Shown in pieces: positions 48,689 through 58,682 of a stretch of 64,000 nt of DNA. Under the pieces are notes generated by a model that had not been told where the DNA came from, searched no databases, and was given only the letters and a program-made list of their open reading frames with translations. How positions within the stretch are numbered: the stretch's first letter is position 1; each line of letters begins with the position of its first letter. Both the position numbers and the translations under genes were made by a program. This DNA is from Kribbella antibiotica (GTDB taxonomy: Bacteria > Actinomycetota > Actinomycetes > Propionibacteriales > Kribbellaceae): the NCBI RefSeq assembly GCF_004349055.1, contig NZ_SMKX01000009.1, forward strand, positions 46,936-110,935, read 5' to 3'.

Positions 48689-51061
48689 GTGGTGCCCACA
48701 GAAGCGAAGGACATCTTCGAAGCAACAAGCAAGAGTCTGCGGGAGTTGCTCAGCGAAAACGGACTGGGGCTCTACCTACCTCCGTATCAACGGCCGTATG
48801 GATGGAGTAAGGACAAGGTCGAGAAGCTCATCGACGATACGCTGCATGGCTTGAAGCACCTTGGCCAATCCAACGACAGCTTCACCTTCCTCGGGACCGT
48901 CATAACGATCCATGACACCAACCATGTCACGATTCAGCCGATGGTGCGCAACGAGGTGCCCGCAAAGGTGCTGACGGTGATCGATGGGCAGCAGCGGCTT
49001 TCTAGTCTGATCCTGTTGACCGTGTCGCTGCACAGCCAGATCCGACTGCGGCATTGGCAATTATTCAAGGGCAAGCAGCCTGATCAGGATGATGTCGCGC
49101 TCACGTTTCTGCATGAGCAAACTTTGTACCTTATGAAGCAACTCGGATCGACGTTCTACGAGACGCAGCCGTATGGTGACTCTCCTCTGTACCCCCGGCT
49201 GATTAGAGCCTTCGACGATCAGTGGGCTCGCAAAGTTCCTCAGGCGATATATCACTCGCCTATCGCCAATCTTATTTTTACGTACAGTAAACGGGTAGAG
49301 GATGAGGCGGCGGCGAAGGTAAAGCCGACAGATTTTAGGCCGAAGGCTCGTGATGGCGTCGGAGAGGGGGAACCCGACCTAGTCAAGCGTTTTGCGGAAA
49401 TGCGAACGATCCTGGTCGATCTCGCGAAGGATAAGTTCCGCGAGGAAGTCGAAGGCCTACCTGACCTCTCCGTGCTGGCGAAGAACAAGCAGTTTCAGCG
49501 GGCCCTCTTGAATCATGAACTTAGTGATGAAGTCGTCGAATATTTGGATGGCATTGAGGATGGTCCTGCAGCCGAGCTGTTTCGGCTGGTTATGCTGGCG
49601 TCATATGTCCTGAATCGTATTGCGTTGACCGTGGTCAAGGGTAAGGATGAGGACTACGCGTTCACTATCTTTGAATCACTGAATACTACTGGCGAACCCC
49701 TGACCGCCTTTGAGACTTTTCGCCCTCGTGTGGTCATGGCGGAAGGTCTAGCGGAGTATCAGGACTCAGTTGCCCGGAAGTACATGGATGGCGTCGCCGA
49801 GTATCTTTCGACGTTCACAGTGGGCGATCAGCTGCAAAATGCGACTCGCGATCTGCTCATATCTTTCGCCCTGGCCGAGACAGGATCTAAGTTGTCGAAG
49901 CGCCTAGCCGACCAGCGCGCATACATGAAAGATGAGTTTGAGCGGCATTCCAAGGAGCCTGCGACACGCGAGGCGTTCCTGAGTCATTTTGTGAATACGG
50001 CAAATTTTATTTCAGAAGCCTGGGCGCCAAATGAGCAGCGCCAGTTTCCGGGGCTGCCGGCCAACGCTACGACGGACTCAGTCCGGCTGTGTGTGGCATT
50101 CTTCAAGAAGCTGAACCACAGTATTGTCATCGCTCCGATGGTCCGATTCTACTCTGAGGCTTTGGCGGCGAGCCCTGAAACCAAGAATGAGGTCATCGCA
50201 TCTCTTGAAGCGGCGATGAAAGCAATGGCCGCTTTCACGGTCCTATGGCGAGCCTCTCGGCGTACGACCGGAAACATCGACCGCGAGTACCGCGACATGA
50301 TGACCGGCCTTAACAGCTTGACAGGTATGGGCCCCTTAGCGCGCACGCAGAAAAATTCTTCCGGCGTCGGTCAGGCTGCGCCAGTGGTCGATGTCGAGGC
50401 TCTACGTGCCGAGTTGCGGGCTCGGCTGGAGTCGGCAGAGCACGGGGACGTAAAGGGTGAATCGAACTGGGTCACTCAAGCATCGACTGTACCGCTCTAT
50501 ACAACTAGCGCTCCTCTGACGCGATTCGTCTTGCTTGCGGCTTATCACGACACAGTCGAAGACACCGCGCAGCCAGGATTGATTCGAGCTGGTAAAGAAG
50601 ACTCTGGCCCGTGCTTGACATATCAAGGATGGGCTGATGAGGCGCACCTCACGGTTGAGCACGTGGCGCCTCAGTCGAACACGGGCGGTTGGTCACAAGA
50701 CTTCTACGCCGAGAAGGAGCTCGTACATCGCGTTGGCAATCTCGTCCTCGTTCCCCAGGCAGCCAACAGCTCTCTGAGCTACAGGCCGTGGGCAGAGAAG
50801 CGCATTTTGTACGCAGCGCTCGGAGCGCGCTCGATTGAGGACGCGAGAGCTGCTCTGGAGGAGGCGGCGCTGCAGAAGGGTATTACCTTTCAGCAGTCCA
50901 CAGAGGACCTTGTGCACCTTTCGAAGCACATGCCGCATCTTCTCTCGCTGGGCACCAAGACAGAAGACTGGGATCCAGAATTTGCTGCTCGGCGGTCAGA
51001 GCAGCTCCTGCGGCTCTGTTACAGGCGACTCATGCCGTGGCTGGGTGGCACGACGCCGTAA
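48689..51061 (+). CDS. sspE: SspE-like phosphorothioate-dependent restriction protein (DUF262 + HNH), 790 aa
   Basis: Effector of the Ssp system, which restricts incoming unmodified phage DNA when host DNA carries single-strand phosphorothioates. The N-terminal DUF262 domain has 'P-P-Y-Q-R-P-Y-G-W' (31-39) and D-G-Q-Q-R (99-103), the NTPase/PT-sensing motif. The C-terminal DUF1524 HNH nuclease has 'T-V-E-H-V-A-P-Q' (H658 and P661) and 'R-V-G-N-L-V-L-V-P'. Its codon use is more A+T-rich than the sspABCD genes. GTG start with GAGGAG. It resembles GmrSD proteins generally; the sspABCD genes nearby decide the call. Confidence 0.85.
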   Translation: MVPTEAKDIFEATSKSLRELLSENGLGLYLPPYQRPYGWSKDKVEKLIDDTLHGLKHLGQSNDSFTFLGTVITIHDTNHVTIQPMVRNEVPAKVLTVIDGQQRLSSLILLTVSLHSQIRLRHWQLFKGKQPDQDDVALTFLHEQTLYLMKQLGSTFYETQPYGDSPLYPRLIRAFDDQWARKVPQAIYHSPIANLIFTYSKRVEDEAAAKVKPTDFRPKARDGVGEGEPDLVKRFAEMRTILVDLAKDKFREEVEGLPDLSVLAKNKQFQRALLNHELSDEVVEYLDGIEDGPAAELFRLVMLASYVLNRIALTVVKGKDEDYAFTIFESLNTTGEPLTAFETFRPRVVMAEGLAEYQDSVARKYMDGVAEYLSTFTVGDQLQNATRDLLISFALAETGSKLSKRLADQRAYMKDEFERHSKEPATREAFLSHFVNTANFISEAWAPNEQRQFPGLPANATTDSVRLCVAFFKKLNHSIVIAPMVRFYSEALAASPETKNEVIASLEAAMKAMAAFTVLWRASRRTTGNIDREYRDMMTGLNSLTGMGPLARTQKNSSGVGQAAPVVDVEALRAELRARLESAEHGDVKGESNWVTQASTVPLYTTSAPLTRFVLLAAYHDTVEDTAQPGLIRAGKEDSGPCLTYQGWADEAHLTVEHVAPQSNTGGWSQDFYAEKELVHRVGNLVLVPQAANSSLSYRPWAEKRILYAALGARSIEDARAALEEAALQKGITFQQSTEDLVHLSKHMPHLLSLGTKTEDWDPEFAARRSEQLLRLCYRRLMPWLGGTTP

Positions 51062-51261
51062 CGCTGCGGCAGGGTGTGCTTGATGTCCTTCTTCAGCGGC
51101 TCGGGCACACCGAGCCTGCTTGCGGAGATGACGCCTGGTTGGTGGCCTAGTCCGGTTCCCGGGCATCGACCGTAGCCATCCTGGCTACTAGCACATAGGC
51201 CGCGCTGTGGCAAGTGGTCGGGCGAAAGGCGGCGTGCCTCCCAAGACTGTCGGAGGGACGG

Positions 51262-51279
51262 CATAGCGTGTTCGCTATG
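51262..51279. promoter_or_regulatory. Palindromic operator-like site CATAGCG-N4-CGCTATG
   Basis: An 18-bp perfect inverted repeat 54 bp upstream of the XRE start at 51334, in the 272-bp gap between sspE and sspA. Most likely a binding site for the XRE protein, giving autoregulation of the modification operon. Confidence 0.5.
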
Positions 51280-51333
51280 ACCGCAGACGGACCCTCCCAC
51301 CGCCTACTTTGGCAATGCTCCAACGGTGGCGGG

Positions 51334-51552
51334 ATGACAACGGACAGCAGCTTCGGCGGCCTCCTGAAGCAGCTTCGGGTTCAGGCCTGCCTGAGTCAGC
51401 AACAGTTAGCCGACCAGCTTGGGACGACTCAATCGGCTATCGCCCGGCTTGAGGCTGGGAGCGCTCGCCCCTCGTTCGTGACTCTCGAAAAGTTGGCCGA
51501 AGCACTAGGAGAGGATCTTCTAGTGCGTGTCAGTGGTCGGGAGTCAGCATGA
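51334..51552 (+). CDS. XRE-family regulator of the Ssp operon, 72 aa
   Basis: A minimal Cro/CI HTH: 'L-L-K-Q-L-R-V-Q-A-C-L-S-Q-Q-Q-L-A-D-Q-L', recognition helix 'T-T-Q-S-A-I-A-R-L-E-A-G'. ATG at 51334 with GGTGGCGGG upstream. The gene overlaps sspA by ATGA, so it is the first gene of the modification operon. Likely represses the operon through the palindrome at 51262. Confidence 0.82.
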   Translation: MTTDSSFGGLLKQLRVQACLSQQQLADQLGTTQSAIARLEAGSARPSFVTLEKLAEALGEDLLVRVSGRESA

Positions 51553-52715
51553 GCGAGATCATCTACTTCGATAACAACGCTTCAACCAGGCTGGACGAAA
51601 CTGTCCTGGAGGCGATGCTCCCGGCTCTGCGGCACGCCGGCAATGCGGCGAGCGGTCATGCTCCCGGTGACTGGGCTAGGAACGCTGTCGAGATCGCCCG
51701 TGAGCAAGTCGCAGAGCTGCTAGTGGCGAACCGAAACGAGATCATCTTCACGAGCGGATCGACCGAAGCTAACAACCTTGCGATTAAGGGAGTGGCCTCG
51801 CAGGCACCGGACAGGAGTGAGATCGTCAGCTGTGTCACTGAGCACCCGGCGGTGCTCGGTCCGCTTGAGAATTTGAAGAAGCAGGGGCATCCAGTCACGC
51901 TCGTGCGAGTGGGCGCCGATGGCCTCGTTGATCTCGCCGAGCTCGAGGATGCTGTCACCGAACGTACTTTGCTCGTGACCGTCATGGCAGTGAACAATGA
52001 GACCGGTGTTGTCGCTCCAATGGCCGAGGTCGTACGCATCGCGCATGCGCAAGGCGCCCTCGTCCACACGGACGCCACCCAGGCCATGGCGTGGGGTGGG
52101 TTTGACACAACAGCGATTCCGGTCGATCTGTTGTCTCTGTCATCGCATAAGTTCCACGGCCCGCAAGGTGCTGGAGCACTCTTCGTCCGACGCCAGACCC
52201 AGGCTGCACTCAGACCCATCGCCGAAGGCGGCGGACACGAACGAGGCCTTCGGAGTGGCACACTGAACACTGCGGGGATCGTTGGGCTGGGTGCAGCTGC
52301 CGAGATTGCGAAGCGACATGGACCAGAGGCTGCGGAGACGGTCCGGAGCCGGCGAAATGTTCTGCACCAGCTGCTTCTTAAGGATCTCAGTGCCGCTGGA
52401 TTAGCTCTGAACGGACACCTGACAGAGCGCGCCCCGGGAACTTTGAACGTAAGCGTTCCAGGCATGGAAGCTGATGCGGTCATCGTGGCGACGCCGAGTG
52501 TGGCGATGTCGACCGGCAGCGCGTGCAGTACCGGTGTCCCCGGGCCGTCGCACGTCCTCACGGCCATGGGTCTCTCAACGTTGCGAGCCGACGGATCACT
52601 GCGGCTGAGTTTGTCCAGGTACACCACCGATGACGAGATTGAAGTAGGAGCAAAAGCAATTATCACTGGGGTTGGCCGTGTTCTCGGCCGTACTAACTTG
52701 GTCGGTGCCCGATGA
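51549..52715 (+). CDS. sspA: Cysteine desulfurase SspA (IscS/DndA-like), 388 aa
   Basis: A PLP enzyme that takes sulfur from cysteine as a persulfide for DNA phosphorothioation. Motifs: 'Y-F-D-N-N-A-S-T-R' at the N-terminus, H99 in T-E-H-P, PLP Lys201 in 'S-S-H-K-F-H-G-P', and the persulfide Cys326 in 'G-S-A-C-S-T-G'. ATGA overlap with the XRE gene and with sspB. No scaffold (IscU/SufU) gene is nearby, so it is dedicated to the modification system. Confidence 0.93.
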   Translation: MSEIIYFDNNASTRLDETVLEAMLPALRHAGNAASGHAPGDWARNAVEIAREQVAELLVANRNEIIFTSGSTEANNLAIKGVASQAPDRSEIVSCVTEHPAVLGPLENLKKQGHPVTLVRVGADGLVDLAELEDAVTERTLLVTVMAVNNETGVVAPMAEVVRIAHAQGALVHTDATQAMAWGGFDTTAIPVDLLSLSSHKFHGPQGAGALFVRRQTQAALRPIAEGGGHERGLRSGTLNTAGIVGLGAAAEIAKRHGPEAAETVRSRRNVLHQLLLKDLSAAGLALNGHLTERAPGTLNVSVPGMEADAVIVATPSVAMSTGSACSTGVPGPSHVLTAMGLSTLRADGSLRLSLSRYTTDDEIEVGAKAIITGVGRVLGRTNLVGAR

Positions 52716-53671
52716 GCGGATTGATGCTTGCTAACGTCGCTGAACCGGCCTTTGCTCGCCACGAGACGTTCCATCCGCGGTTCGGCTGGCTCCGCAAAGC
52801 GGTGAGCCAAGCCGGTGACGGAACGGTGTTTGCGGATGCAGAGGCGACAGTCAAGCTCGGCGTCGGCAAGAACATGGTCAATGCGATTCGGTACTGGGGC
52901 CTCGCATACAAGGTTCTTGAGCAACGACCCAACCCGGCTAACTCGCGGCTCGCGTTGGTCATGCCCTCCGCCTTCGGCGAGGCGCTACTAGGTGACGACG
53001 GATGGGACCCTTACCTGGAGGATCCCGCGAGCTTGTGGCTACTCCATTGGAAGCTGCTCGAATCCCGTTGCACCGCACCGACTTGGTGGGTTGCTTTCAA
53101 CGACTTCACCGCACTTCAGTTCACTGAGGCCCAGCTCACCAGCCACATCATGCAGCTCACCGCTGCGGCTGGCTGGCCAACCGTTGTGGAGGCATCAGTT
53201 AAGAAAGATGTCGACTGCATGATTCGGACCTACACCGTCCGGCATCACGGTCGGCAGGCCATCGACGATGTATTGGACTGCCCCTTCCGCGAGCTCGGAT
53301 TGATGGAGAGCGCCATCGGAGACGAGGGTCGCGCCTGGCGATTCGTCGTTGGTGACAAGCTCACCTTGCCTGACGACCTCGTCGCGTATGCGGCTCTTGA
53401 GTTCGCCAAGGGATCGAGCGAGGACGCCCGATCGATCAGCATCGCCCGCCTCGCGCACGATCCGGGAAGCCCCGGATCGGCGTTCCGTCTAACGGAAACA
53501 GGACTCTTCGACGCGCTAGGTCGGTTCAGCGAGACGCATCCAGATCTGACCGTGGCGGAGCCTGCCGGACTTCGACAACTGCTCTTCGAGAAAGATCCGG
53601 GGGCTATATCGGCAAACATCCTGAAGGCCTACTACACGGCGAGCGCCACAGAGGAAGTTAAGTCAGCATGA
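52712..53671 (+). CDS. sspB: SspB (DUF4007) component of DNA phosphorothioation, 319 aa
   Basis: The DUF4007 signature is 'F-A-R-H-E-T-F-H-P-R-F-G-W-L-R-K-A' (residues 14-30), followed by 'L-G-V-G-K-N-M-V-N-A-I-R-Y-W'. In Ssp systems SspB is the DNA-nicking/recognition part, giving a single-strand modification. No other domain. Overlaps both neighbours by 4 nt. Confidence 0.9.
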   Translation: MSGLMLANVAEPAFARHETFHPRFGWLRKAVSQAGDGTVFADAEATVKLGVGKNMVNAIRYWGLAYKVLEQRPNPANSRLALVMPSAFGEALLGDDGWDPYLEDPASLWLLHWKLLESRCTAPTWWVAFNDFTALQFTEAQLTSHIMQLTAAAGWPTVVEASVKKDVDCMIRTYTVRHHGRQAIDDVLDCPFRELGLMESAIGDEGRAWRFVVGDKLTLPDDLVAYAALEFAKGSSEDARSISIARLAHDPGSPGSAFRLTETGLFDALGRFSETHPDLTVAEPAGLRQLLFEKDPGAISANILKAYYTASATEEVKSA

Positions 53672-56600
53672 CAAGCAAGAGCTCGGTGTTGCGTACCGAA
53701 CTAGACGTTCGTCAGCACTACCTTCGTGCCGCGCACATCGAACACCATGAAGGTCAGTCCGGCTACATCCCGACGGCCCGCGGCCTTGAGGTGCTTCACC
53801 GCATCACCAGGGCTATGACGAGCAACGATGCTGGCCGGGCATGGTCTTTGACAGGTCCCTACGGTGCGGGCAAGAGCAGCTTTGGCCTGTTCCTGCATGC
53901 GCTTCTCGGCCCGGCTAAGGATCCGACGCGTGTAGCAGCGGTTGCAACGCTGGCAGAGGCTGAACCCGCTCTGGCCGATCTTATGGAGGACGGACGCCGC
54001 GCCATTGGCGCCGATGGCTCCGGCTTCATCCGAGCAGCAGCGACGGCTCAGCGCGAACCAATCGTCGATACTGTCCTTCGTGCGCTCCAGGCCGGAGCGC
54101 GTTCAAAGTGGAAGACGCGGGTGCCGGCCGCCGTCAAAGCGGCGCTAGCCGAAGCCGAGGAAGACCGGACGCCGCGGTCTGTCCGGCTGGTGCTGGAAGG
54201 TCTAGCGGAGTACTCGCCTGTGCTCCTCGTGATCGACGAGTTCGGCAAGAACCTCGAACACTTTGCTGACGATCCCCACACGTCGGACTTGTTTGTCTTG
54301 CAGGAGCTTGCTGAGCGATCGACCGGCGATTCAGGCATCCCCGTCTTCGTGGTGACGTTGCAACACCTGGCCTTTGATGACTACGTGCGCGGCGCGAATG
54401 GTGCCCAGCGCCGCGAGTGGGGAAAGGTACAGGGACGGTTCGAGGACATCCCCTTCATTGAAGGTGCCGAGCAGTCGGCGCGGTTGGTGGCAGGCGCTCT
54501 CACTTCCCCCAGTCCGACGCCCCGCTTCGTCAAATGGCGCAAGGCCTGGGCTGCGGAGCAGACCGCTGCCTGCGATGAACTAGGGCTACTGCGCCTGATC
54601 CCGGGTGGCGGCGAAACCATCGCAAGCTGTTACCCGGTCCACCCGATTACGCTGCTCAGCCTGCCGGTCATGTGTTCCCGATTCGGTCAGCATGGACGAA
54701 CGCTTTTCAGCTTCCTGACTGGGCGCGAGCCTCACTCGGTCGTGGACTTTCTAGATGAGACTCCGGTGCAGGCGGCGCTTGCTAGCGTCGGCGTCGACCA
54801 ACTGTTCGACTTCTTTGTCAGCTCTGGTGGTGGTGCCAACGGGCAGCACGATGCGCGGCTGACGGAAATCAACGTGACCATCCGAGAGGCCACCGGTCTC
54901 ACAGTTGACGAGCTTCGTCTCCTCAAAGTTGTAGGGGTGCTGAATCTCCTCTCGCAAGGTGGCCCGTTGCGAGCGTCCGCTTCGGTTCTGCGGTTTGCGT
55001 TGGGCGCCGCGGGCACGGCCAAACCTATAGACGTTGAGAAGACGCTCAAGTCGCTGGAGCAACGGGGTCTGCTGACCTACCGAGCCTTCGCTGATGAGTA
55101 CCGGATCTGGCGAGGAAGCGATCTCGATCTTCCGATGATCGTCGGCCAGGCGCGCGAGATGATCAGTTCAGCGTCGCCTGCGGCGCTTCTGGCTGCCGAG
55201 CACAAGATGCCGCCGGCCATCGCCGGTAGGCACAGCCAACGCGTGGGGATGCTGCGGTACTTCGAGACTACGTTTGCCGACGCTTCCACCAGGTCGATCA
55301 CTAGGCCGACGACGGGCGACGCGGCAGATGGACTGGTTGTCTACTACATCGGTGCTCCGGAAGATGCCAAGCTCCTGACGGTCACCGACGGAGATAAGCC
55401 GGTGCTCGTGGCAACCACCGAGCACTATGCCTCCCTGACTGATGCAGTGTTCGAACTCGTGGCAGTGCAGCATGCAATCCGACGTGATGACGTTCAAAAC
55501 GACCACGTGGCGCGCCGAGAGCTTCAAGATCGAGCGGCTGACGCCCAGCGACGGCTTACGGATCGAGTCACGACCCACCTCCGCCCCAACGCAGCAGGGG
55601 TGCAGTTCAAGTTGCTCGGGTCTGATCTGCAACTGCCTGCTACCCGTGGTCTGTCGCCGCTTCTGTCAGTAATTTGTGATGATGTCTACTTCTCCAGCCC
55701 TGAGATCCGCAACGAGATGTTGGGTCGTCGACAGCTGACTTCCCAGGCCGCAAAGGCTCGTCGCGAGCTGCTTGAAGCGATGGTGACGCACGGGCAATCT
55801 GAGTGGCTTAATTTCTCAGGGTTCGGTCCCGAGAAGGCGATGTATGCCGCGCTCCTGCGTCATACCGAGATCCACGAGAACACGGACGACGGCTTCGTCT
55901 TCCAGCCGCCGCGTGCGAATCACGTGGGATTGCTAGCCGCGTGGCGTGCAGCTGAGGAGATCATTACGTCTGCCTCGGAAGTGCCCGTCACTCTGGACAA
56001 GATCTACACCGCGCTGATGGAGCCGCCGATCGGGCTGAAGGATGGGCCAATCCCGGTCCTCATCACAGCTCTGCTCCTCCATCACGGTGAGGATGTGGCG
56101 ATCTATCAGGAGGGCACCTACCAGCCCGCAATCACACCTGATCTGCTCGAACGTCTGGTGAAGAGCCCGGCCCGATTCTCGGTGAAGCACTTCGGGGTCG
56201 CGGGCGAACATCGGCGGGTCATTGAGGCTGTTGCGAGTGTGGTTGGGCAGGTTACGGGTCGAGAGATCGCGGCCACTGCTAATCGGTCGGGTGGCCGTCG
56301 GAACCTCGCGCTCCTGGCGGTGGCCGGCCCGCTCCTCAACTTCATGAGGCGGCTCCCTGAGTACACGCTGAAGACCAAGCGGCTCTCGACGGATACCGAG
56401 GCCGTGCGCGATGCGCTCCTCAATACGCGTGAACCGGAAACGTTGCTCTTCGAATCGCTGCCCGCAGCCTGCGGTCTCAAGCCGTTCGTTGGCAGTCTGC
56501 GCAATCGCAAAGACGACATCGAACTGTTTGAGAACCGACTTGCGGCAGCACTCGATGAGCTCAAGGCCGCCTATGACGAGTTGCTCATCGAGTGCTGCGA

Positions 56601-57171
56601 GACCCTTGCGGCAGATCTACGCTTGAGCGAGGAGTTGGGTGCGCTTCGCGTCGAGTTCCGCGGGCAGGCAGCTTCGTTGACGCACAACTTGCTCGAACCT
56701 CGTCTCCGTTCTTTCGTCCTCCTCGCGGCACAGGCCGAACTGGACGACACCGCGTGGCTCGAAGCGATCGCCAACAACATTGCTACGAAGCCAGCCACGA
56801 CCTGGCGCGATGATGACCTGGCCCGGTTCGAAGTAGAGACACGAGCTTTGGCCGGTGCGTATCGACGAGTGTTGTCACTCCAGTACGAGGCCCTAGCGGC
56901 TGAGCGTGCTGGGTTTGATGCGCACCGCGTCACGATGACTAACCCAGATGGCAGCGAGCACAGCACCGTGGTTTGGGTCGACCACACGACGAAGAGTCGG
57001 GTCGAGCAAGTGGTTCAAGAAGCCCAATCCAAAGTTGAGAAGTTCCTCGGTGCACGCGGCGGCGAGGCGCTGCTCGCACTTCTGGCCGATAGCGTCCTTG
57101 GGCAGCACGACGAAGCTGCCGAAGGCGATCATGCTGATTCCCTTGAGCGCAAGGATGTGGGATATGTCTGA
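53668..57171 (+). CDS. sspC: SspC ATPase component of DNA phosphorothioation, 1167 aa
   Basis: A large P-loop ATPase. Walker A is G-P-Y-G-A-G-K-S-S at 63-71, Walker B is L-L-V-I-D-E-F-G-K at 186-194, with a sensor-like 'V-V-T-L-Q-H-L-A-F'. The C-terminal ~700 residues are helical with a coiled coil (about 1090-1130). In ssp clusters the large ATPase between sspB and sspD is SspC. ATGA overlap with sspB; the 3' end overlaps sspD by 8 nt. Confidence 0.88.
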   Translation: MTSKSSVLRTELDVRQHYLRAAHIEHHEGQSGYIPTARGLEVLHRITRAMTSNDAGRAWSLTGPYGAGKSSFGLFLHALLGPAKDPTRVAAVATLAEAEPALADLMEDGRRAIGADGSGFIRAAATAQREPIVDTVLRALQAGARSKWKTRVPAAVKAALAEAEEDRTPRSVRLVLEGLAEYSPVLLVIDEFGKNLEHFADDPHTSDLFVLQELAERSTGDSGIPVFVVTLQHLAFDDYVRGANGAQRREWGKVQGRFEDIPFIEGAEQSARLVAGALTSPSPTPRFVKWRKAWAAEQTAACDELGLLRLIPGGGETIASCYPVHPITLLSLPVMCSRFGQHGRTLFSFLTGREPHSVVDFLDETPVQAALASVGVDQLFDFFVSSGGGANGQHDARLTEINVTIREATGLTVDELRLLKVVGVLNLLSQGGPLRASASVLRFALGAAGTAKPIDVEKTLKSLEQRGLLTYRAFADEYRIWRGSDLDLPMIVGQAREMISSASPAALLAAEHKMPPAIAGRHSQRVGMLRYFETTFADASTRSITRPTTGDAADGLVVYYIGAPEDAKLLTVTDGDKPVLVATTEHYASLTDAVFELVAVQHAIRRDDVQNDHVARRELQDRAADAQRRLTDRVTTHLRPNAAGVQFKLLGSDLQLPATRGLSPLLSVICDDVYFSSPEIRNEMLGRRQLTSQAAKARRELLEAMVTHGQSEWLNFSGFGPEKAMYAALLRHTEIHENTDDGFVFQPPRANHVGLLAAWRAAEEIITSASEVPVTLDKIYTALMEPPIGLKDGPIPVLITALLLHHGEDVAIYQEGTYQPAITPDLLERLVKSPARFSVKHFGVAGEHRRVIEAVASVVGQVTGREIAATANRSGGRRNLALLAVAGPLLNFMRRLPEYTLKTKRLSTDTEAVRDALLNTREPETLLFESLPAACGLKPFVGSLRNRKDDIELFENRLAAALDELKAAYDELLIECCETLAADLRLSEELGALRVEFRGQAASLTHNLLEPRLRSFVLLAAQAELDDTAWLEAIANNIATKPATTWRDDDLARFEVETRALAGAYRRVLSLQYEALAAERAGFDAHRVTMTNPDGSEHSTVVWVDHTTKSRVEQVVQEAQSKVEKFLGARGGEALLALLADSVLGQHDEAAEGDHADSLERKDVGYV

Positions 57172-58015
57172 GACAGCTAGCAACGCGACCATTGATGCCC
57201 CCAAGCCGGCGGTTCGGCATGTGATGGGTATCTCGGGCGGTAAGGATAGTTCAGCGCTCGCGATCTACATGCGCAACCGTATTCCAGAGATGGAGTATTT
57301 CTTCTGCGATACCGGCAGCGAGCTGCCCGAAACATATGAGTACCTGGATCGGCTGGAGACGGCTCTCGGGAAGCCGATCGCGAGGTTGAACAACGATCGC
57401 GACTTCGATCACTGGTTGTGGGTATACCAGGGCGCCCTGCCGAGTCCGCAGATGCGCTGGTGCACGAAGACTCTGAAGATCAAGCCGCTCGAGGAGTGGA
57501 TTGGTGATGCCGAGACCCTCAGCTACGTTGCGATTCGCGCAGACGAGCACCGCGATGGGTATATCTCGCACAAGCCGAACATCCACGCGGTCTACCCGTT
57601 CAAAGAGGATGGCATCGACAAAGAGGGAGTGATGCGCATTCTTGACGAGGCTGGCGTGGGGCTGCCGAAGTACTACGACTGGCGGACGCGTTCGGGATGC
57701 TACTTCTGCTTCTTCCAGCGCAAGGCCGAGTGGGTCGGGCTGGCAGATCGGCATCCAGATCTCTTCGAAAAGGCCGTCGCTTACGAAGACAAGGTGAACT
57801 ACGAAGCGCAGGCCATGGAGGGCCGTCAGTACACGTGGACAGCTAAAGAAACGCTTCGCGAACTGATCGGTCGGCGCGAAGAGATCATGGAGAAGCACAA
57901 GGAGTCAATGGAGAAGGCGGCCTCTCGGCGGAAGAACCTTCCGCTCATCGACGTGCTAGGAGACGCCCTAGACGACGATGACGACACTGCTGCCTGCATG
58001 GTCTGCACCCTTTAG
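57164..58015 (+). CDS. sspD: SspD ATP pyrophosphatase (DndC/PAPS-reductase-like), 283 aa
   Basis: Adenylates the DNA phosphate so that sulfur can be inserted. The PP-loop is S-G-G-K-D-S-S at 24-30, with 'F-F-C-D-T-G-S-E-L-P' after it. Cysteines C100 (R-W-C-T-K), C179 and C182 (S-G-C-Y-F-C) fit an iron-sulfur cluster as in DndC. A lone C-terminal 'A-C-M-V-C' is extra. ATG 57164, with AAGGA upstream; an ATG 9 nt earlier is possible. Confidence 0.92.
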   Translation: MSETASNATIDAPKPAVRHVMGISGGKDSSALAIYMRNRIPEMEYFFCDTGSELPETYEYLDRLETALGKPIARLNNDRDFDHWLWVYQGALPSPQMRWCTKTLKIKPLEEWIGDAETLSYVAIRADEHRDGYISHKPNIHAVYPFKEDGIDKEGVMRILDEAGVGLPKYYDWRTRSGCYFCFFQRKAEWVGLADRHPDLFEKAVAYEDKVNYEAQAMEGRQYTWTAKETLRELIGRREEIMEKHKESMEKAASRRKNLPLIDVLGDALDDDDDTAACMVCTL

Positions 58016-58019
58016 CCGA

Positions 58020-58658
58020 ATGACGGGACCCGCCGACCCCATGACCGATGCCCTCTCCCGCCTCGTCCAGCGCCACCGGGACGAGCCGAGTCCGGTGTTA
58101 TCCACAGACTGGGCCTTTCTCCGCCTCCTCGATCAGTCCGGTATGAGTATGCTCAGTGATGACTTGAGCACCGCTGGCAGTCCTTGGGAGGTGTACGAGG
58201 CGACCGAGCGGTTGTGGGAGATGCTGCCAGATAAGCCTGGTCTCTATATGTTCGTCTGGCGTCCGTGGTTTCGGTTCGACGTTGTCGAGCCGAGCCCGGA
58301 CGCCGGTCAGCCAAAACCAGATAGTGTGTCGCAGATTTTGTACATTGGCCAGGCGGGGGCGTCTGTTGGGCAAGAGAGCAATAGCACTCTGAAACAGAGG
58401 TACAAAAGCTATCGTCGTCATATTCGGGCGGATCCGAGAGTGCTGTGGACGCCCGAACGGCCGATGACGCGACCGCAGCTCTCTCGCTACCTGGCACTTC
58501 GGCCTCTTGAATATTGGTTCACTGTCATAGAGGACCGCAGTGAAATCAAGAGCCTTGAATCGAGACTCTTAGCTGTATTTAACCCGCCAATGAACAAGAA
58601 TGAACGACCGAAGATCAGGGCGCAGTATAAAGATCCTGTTCCCGCTTTCACCAAATAG
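58020..58658 (+). CDS. GIY-YIG nuclease-like protein downstream of sspD, 212 aa
   Basis: 'P-G-L-Y-M-F-V-W' (G74-L-Y) and 'I-L-Y-I-G-Q-A-G' (Y108-I-G) are the two halves of a GIY-YIG motif, separated by an insertion of about 28 residues. R127 in 'L-K-Q-R-Y-K' and E180 followed by 'F-N-P-P-M-N' complete the active-site set. Such domains cut DNA. It lies 4 nt after sspD and 24 nt before the DGQHR gene, so it belongs to the same transcript. A GIY-YIG gene is not part of the Ssp set I know; it may be a second restriction or repair component. Confidence 0.75.
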   Translation: MTGPADPMTDALSRLVQRHRDEPSPVLSTDWAFLRLLDQSGMSMLSDDLSTAGSPWEVYEATERLWEMLPDKPGLYMFVWRPWFRFDVVEPSPDAGQPKPDSVSQILYIGQAGASVGQESNSTLKQRYKSYRRHIRADPRVLWTPERPMTRPQLSRYLALRPLEYWFTVIEDRSEIKSLESRLLAVFNPPMNKNERPKIRAQYKDPVPAFTK

Positions 58659-58682
58659 GCACCTGCTAGCAAAGGATTGATC

